A model generated the notes under the pieces. That model did no database searches and was not told the origin of the DNA. It saw only the letters and a list, made by a program, of their open reading frames with translations. From an uncultured Mailhella sp. (GTDB lineage: Bacteria > Desulfobacterota > Desulfovibrionia > Desulfovibrionales > Desulfovibrionaceae), in assembly GCA_944324625.1 (NCBI GenBank), contig CALUWZ010000080.1, forward strand, positions 1 through 7,688: a stretch of 7,688 bases of DNA, read 5' to 3'. This document shows positions 5,016 through 7,688 of this stretch, in pieces. Within the stretch, counting starts at the first letter, position 1. Each line of letters starts with the position of its first letter. The translations under genes and the position numbers were made by a program.

Positions 5016-6806
5016 ATGCCCATGCAAAAACTTTTTTTAAAAATTGCTCCCTATCTGGTCCTGCTGATTGTATTTTTTATAGCTTCTTCCCTGCTTGTCT
5101 GGGATATAAAAATTTCAAAAAGCAATACCTTTATTGCCACTTTTTTAATGAAAGAAAAAGGCCATTCTGTTCTGCAGACTTTTGAATCCAACATTATAGC
5201 CTCGCGGGTGGACAGCAGAGAAAAATTCAATGAACTTCTTTTAAGCTACACGGAACAGGAAAACGTTGAATTTATGGCTGTCGCCGACGAAAACGGCAAA
5301 ATTCTGATCAGCAGCATTGAAGAACTTATCGGCAAAATTCTGCCGCTTAAATCTCCCAAAGCCCTTGCAGCTGATGAAAAGATATACATAAATCCCGATA
5401 TTCCCTTTACCTCTTCCCAGCTGCATCAGGCAAAATATTTTATTGTGCAGAAACATATTTTCCGTTCTTTCGCAGCAGAAAACGGCATGCATCAGGACAT
5501 GAGGCACGGCATGCATAAAATGAAACGCCGAAATACCATGATATGCAATAAGCTGGAACGCCTCGGGCTTATGCAGTCCGTGAGCAGCAGTCCCGGATCC
5601 CTGTTTCTGATTATCGGCTTTGATATTAAAGAGGTAATGGAAGCCAAAATTTTGGACGACAAAAAATCCCTCATTAATCTGATAGCTTTTACCGTGCTTA
5701 TCCTTTTGAGCATACTTTCTTTCATCCTGCTAAAAAAATACCAAAAATTCTACCAAATCATCGAGGAATCAAAAGTTTATTTCGACGGCCTCATGACCAC
5801 CATCCCCTTAGGAATTTTAACCATTGACCAAAACAATGTCATTGTCACCGCAAATCCCGTAGCAGAAAATATGCTCGCCACAAAAAACCTGATCGGCAAA
5901 AACATCTGCGATTATATTCCGTCCATTGCGTTTATGGATTTCAACCGTCCCGTTATCAACTCCCCAGTAAAACTGATAAACAGCCAAAACGACAGTCTGG
6001 AGCTGAATTCTTTCAGCATTATTTTGGACAATAAGCGCAAAGGAATAGGCATAATTTTAAGAGATTTGAAAGAAATACAAAAACTTCAGGAAGAACTTAA
6101 CAGAAAAGATAGGCTTGCGTCCATAGGTCAGCTTGCCGCAGGCATTGCCCATGAAATCCGCAACCCTTTAAGTTCCATAAAAGGTTTTGCCCGCATATTT
6201 GAAGAAAATGCCGATGAAGGAAGCGAAGAAAAAACTCTTGCCCAAATCATGAACCAAGAAATTTTGCGCGTAGACAAAGTTATTTCCGACCTTTTGGAAA
6301 TTTCCAAGCCCAATTCCCTTTCCCTCCGTCCCGTTTCCCTGAAAAAGCTTGTGGAACAGGCACAGAATTCTCTCATTCTGCAGGCAAAAGAAAACAATAT
6401 ACGCTTTGTCAACGACATATGGATTGACGAAATTACCCTTGACCATGACAGAATTCTGCAGGTTCTGCACAATATTTTCATAAATGCCATAGAAGCCATG
6501 AAATCAAACACCGCAAACACGGATGCAGCGGACGGCGAAAATGCCGAACGCGGCGGAACCATATACGTCAAAGCATGGCAGGAACAAGACTGTGCCCTGC
6601 TTTCCATACAGGATACGGGACAGGGCATTCCGCAAAACATGCTTTCACAGCTTTTTACCCCCTATTACACGACAAAGGCCAAAGGAACGGGACTTGGTCT
6701 TGTCATTGTGCAAAAAATCATTGAAGCCCACAAAGGAACCATTAAAGTAGAAAGCAAAGAGCATGAAGGAACCACCTTTACTCTTTCCTTTCCCTTTCAT
6801 AAATAA
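5016..6806 (+). CDS. Membrane sensor histidine kinase, ZraS-like, with PAS domain
   Basis: This 596-residue sensor kinase has an inner-membrane layout. Transmembrane helix 1 is about residues 11-29, a periplasmic sensor about 30-216, and helix 2 about 221-241. A PAS domain (about 255-360) precedes the HisKA domain, whose H-box GIAHEIRNPLSSIKGF gives the phosphorylated H379. The ATPase domain has the N-box HNIFINAIEAM (N490), G1 DTGQGIP (533-539) and G2 GTGLGL (557-562), all intact. The periplasmic domain carries a Met/His cluster at 157-169 (GMHQDMRHGMHKM), which could bind metal. It should phosphorylate the regulator encoded 11 bases downstream. The HEIRNPL box, PAS domain and pairing with an NtrC-type regulator match the ZraS/AtoS group. 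The start is uncertain: ATGs at 5016 and 5022 both lack a clear Shine-Dalgarno; the second gives MQKLFLKI and would also be a normal N-terminus. Confidence 0.9.
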   Translation: MPMQKLFLKIAPYLVLLIVFFIASSLLVWDIKISKSNTFIATFLMKEKGHSVLQTFESNIIASRVDSREKFNELLLSYTEQENVEFMAVADENGKILISSIEELIGKILPLKSPKALAADEKIYINPDIPFTSSQLHQAKYFIVQKHIFRSFAAENGMHQDMRHGMHKMKRRNTMICNKLERLGLMQSVSSSPGSLFLIIGFDIKEVMEAKILDDKKSLINLIAFTVLILLSILSFILLKKYQKFYQIIEESKVYFDGLMTTIPLGILTIDQNNVIVTANPVAENMLATKNLIGKNICDYIPSIAFMDFNRPVINSPVKLINSQNDSLELNSFSIILDNKRKGIGIILRDLKEIQKLQEELNRKDRLASIGQLAAGIAHEIRNPLSSIKGFARIFEENADEGSEEKTLAQIMNQEILRVDKVISDLLEISKPNSLSLRPVSLKKLVEQAQNSLILQAKENNIRFVNDIWIDEITLDHDRILQVLHNIFINAIEAMKSNTANTDAADGENAERGGTIYVKAWQEQDCALLSIQDTGQGIPQNMLSQLFTPYYTTKAKGTGLGLVIVQKIIEAHKGTIKVESKEHEGTTFTLSFPFHK

Positions 6807-6817
6807 TTGAGGTTGCC

Positions 6818-7688
6818 ATGAACAGTCATATTTTAATAGTAGACGACGACAAAGCCCACGGACTTATGCTGGAAACCCTGCTCAAGAAGTGGCAGTTTAA
6901 AATTACCCGGGCGGAAAACGGCCTGCAGGCTGTGGAAAAAATCAAAGAAATGCCCTATGACTGCGTTCTTATGGATATCCGCATGCCGGACATGGACGGC
7001 GTGACTGCCCTAAAATTCATCAATGCCTATAATCCTGCCATACCCATTATTATGATGACGGCATTTTCCGACATTGACAGCGCCGTGGAATGCGTAAAAA
7101 ACGGCGCTTATGATTATCTGACCAAACCCCTTGATTTTGACAGGCTCAGAATCACCATTGACAAAAGCCTTGAGCATGCCAAACTCAAAAAACAGGTGCA
7201 GACCATGGAAAGCGAGCACCAAACCCAAATTATAGGAAGCAGCAAAGCCATTACGCAATTAAAAGAGCTTATCAAAAGCTTTGCCCCTTCGGATGCAACG
7301 ATTTTGATCCGCGGAAAATCAGGAACAGGCAAAGAATTGGTGGCGCGCACCATTTATGAACTCAGCCAGCGCAAAAACAAACCGTTTGTTACCGTAAACT
7401 GTGCCGCCCTTTCCGAAACCCTTTTGGAATCCGAACTGTTCGGCCATGAAAAAGGGGCATTCACGGGAGCGGACAAAAAACGCGAAGGCAGATTTTTCCA
7501 AGCCAACGGCGGAACTATTTTCCTTGACGAAATAACCGAGATCCCGCTTGAATTTCAAGGTCAGTTTTTGCGCGTTCTGCAAGAGCGCGAAGTAATGCGC
7601 ATCGGTGACGATAAAGTCATTCCGCTTGATATTCGTGTTATCTGCGCCACCAATAAAAAAATTCTGCCTTTATGTAAAGAAGGTAAAT
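6818..7688 (+). CDS. Sigma-54-dependent response regulator, ZraR-like (3' end beyond window)
   Basis: The frame is open from the ATG at 6818 to the window end (290 codons), so the gene is cut by the window and not broken. Residues 1-120 are a receiver domain with the acidic pocket D9-D11, phospho-acceptor D53, T81 and K103. From about 138 a sigma-54 activator AAA+ domain begins (IIGSSKAI), with Walker A GKSGTGKE (166-173), the sigma-54-contacting GAFTGA loop (213-218) and Walker B GGTIFLDE (231-238). The missing part should hold the rest of the ATPase and a Fis-type helix-turn-helix domain; about 150 residues would complete the usual 440-460. GAGG five bases before the ATG sets the start. It follows the kinase by 11 bases in one operon. 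It is the likely activator of the two sigma-54 promoters in the divergent spacer. Walker A has K167 where GESGTGKE is usual, a mild variant. Confidence 0.93.
   Translation, partial: MNSHILIVDDDKAHGLMLETLLKKWQFKITRAENGLQAVEKIKEMPYDCVLMDIRMPDMDGVTALKFINAYNPAIPIIMMTAFSDIDSAVECVKNGAYDYLTKPLDFDRLRITIDKSLEHAKLKKQVQTMESEHQTQIIGSSKAITQLKELIKSFAPSDATILIRGKSGTGKELVARTIYELSQRKNKPFVTVNCAALSETLLESELFGHEKGAFTGADKKREGRFFQANGGTIFLDEITEIPLEFQGQFLRVLQEREVMRIGDDKVIPLDIRVICATNKKILPLCKEGK

Noticed and set aside
4204..5040. 278-codon plus-strand open frame across the zraP-like gene and the divergent spacer
   Set aside because: It is the shadow of the minus-strand secreted protein, runs through both sigma-54 elements and the palindromes, and gives a Phe-rich sequence without domain signatures.
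6128..6640. 170-codon minus-strand open frame inside the kinase gene
   Set aside because: It lies opposite the HisKA and ATPase domains, where the plus frame shows every kinase motif; the product is Ser/Arg/Cys-rich noise.

Overview
The window reads as a moderately AT-rich chromosomal segment from a Gram-negative bacterium, most likely a sulfate-reducing deltaproteobacterium of the Desulfovibrio group. The lineage is inferred from the FmdB-type zinc-ribbon protein with a Gly/Cys tail (CAGCSGGSCATCGH), the Lon-like protease of the AAA_32 type, and a sigma-54-controlled ZraP-like periplasmic system. No rRNA or taxon-defining marker is present, so this assignment is moderate. I see no mobile elements, tRNAs or CRISPR arrays.

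Left block (1-3846, all + strand). A promoter region with two inverted repeats (1-24 and 50-85) precedes a small FmdB-family zinc-ribbon protein (116-364). After a 104-base gap with a weak hairpin come hemC (hydroxymethylbilane synthase, 469-1398) and, 6 bases later, an 813-residue Lon-related ATP-dependent protease (1405-3846). The protease ends in a strong intrinsic terminator (3850-3881). hemC and the protease are almost certainly cotranscribed.

Middle spacer (3847-4122). It holds the protease terminator and, on the minus strand, two more intrinsic terminators: one at 4092-4119 for the zraP-like gene, and one at 3897-3927 that serves no annotated gene. A promoter-like sequence (4067-4095, minus) lies upstream of the orphan terminator, so a small RNA or micro-peptide transcript of roughly 160 nt is possible.

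Right block (4123-7688). A ZraPSR-like envelope or metal stress module is laid out as in enterobacteria. A ZraP-like secreted Met/His/Pro-rich protein (minus strand, 4123-4743) is divergent from a membrane sensor kinase (5016-6806) and a sigma-54-dependent response regulator (6818 to beyond the window end). The 272-base divergent spacer contains one good sigma-54 (-24/-12) element facing each way (4794-4810 minus, 4972-4987 plus). Between them lie two palindromes centred 21 bp apart (4871-4889 and 4894-4908), which are candidate binding sites for the response regulator.

Proposed logic: the kinase senses a periplasmic signal, possibly metal through its Met/His cluster, and phosphorylates the regulator. 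The regulator binds the central palindromes and drives sigma-54 RNA polymerase at both promoters. This raises the periplasmic ZraP-like protein and amplifies the two-component pair. The signal identity is inferred and not shown by the sequence.
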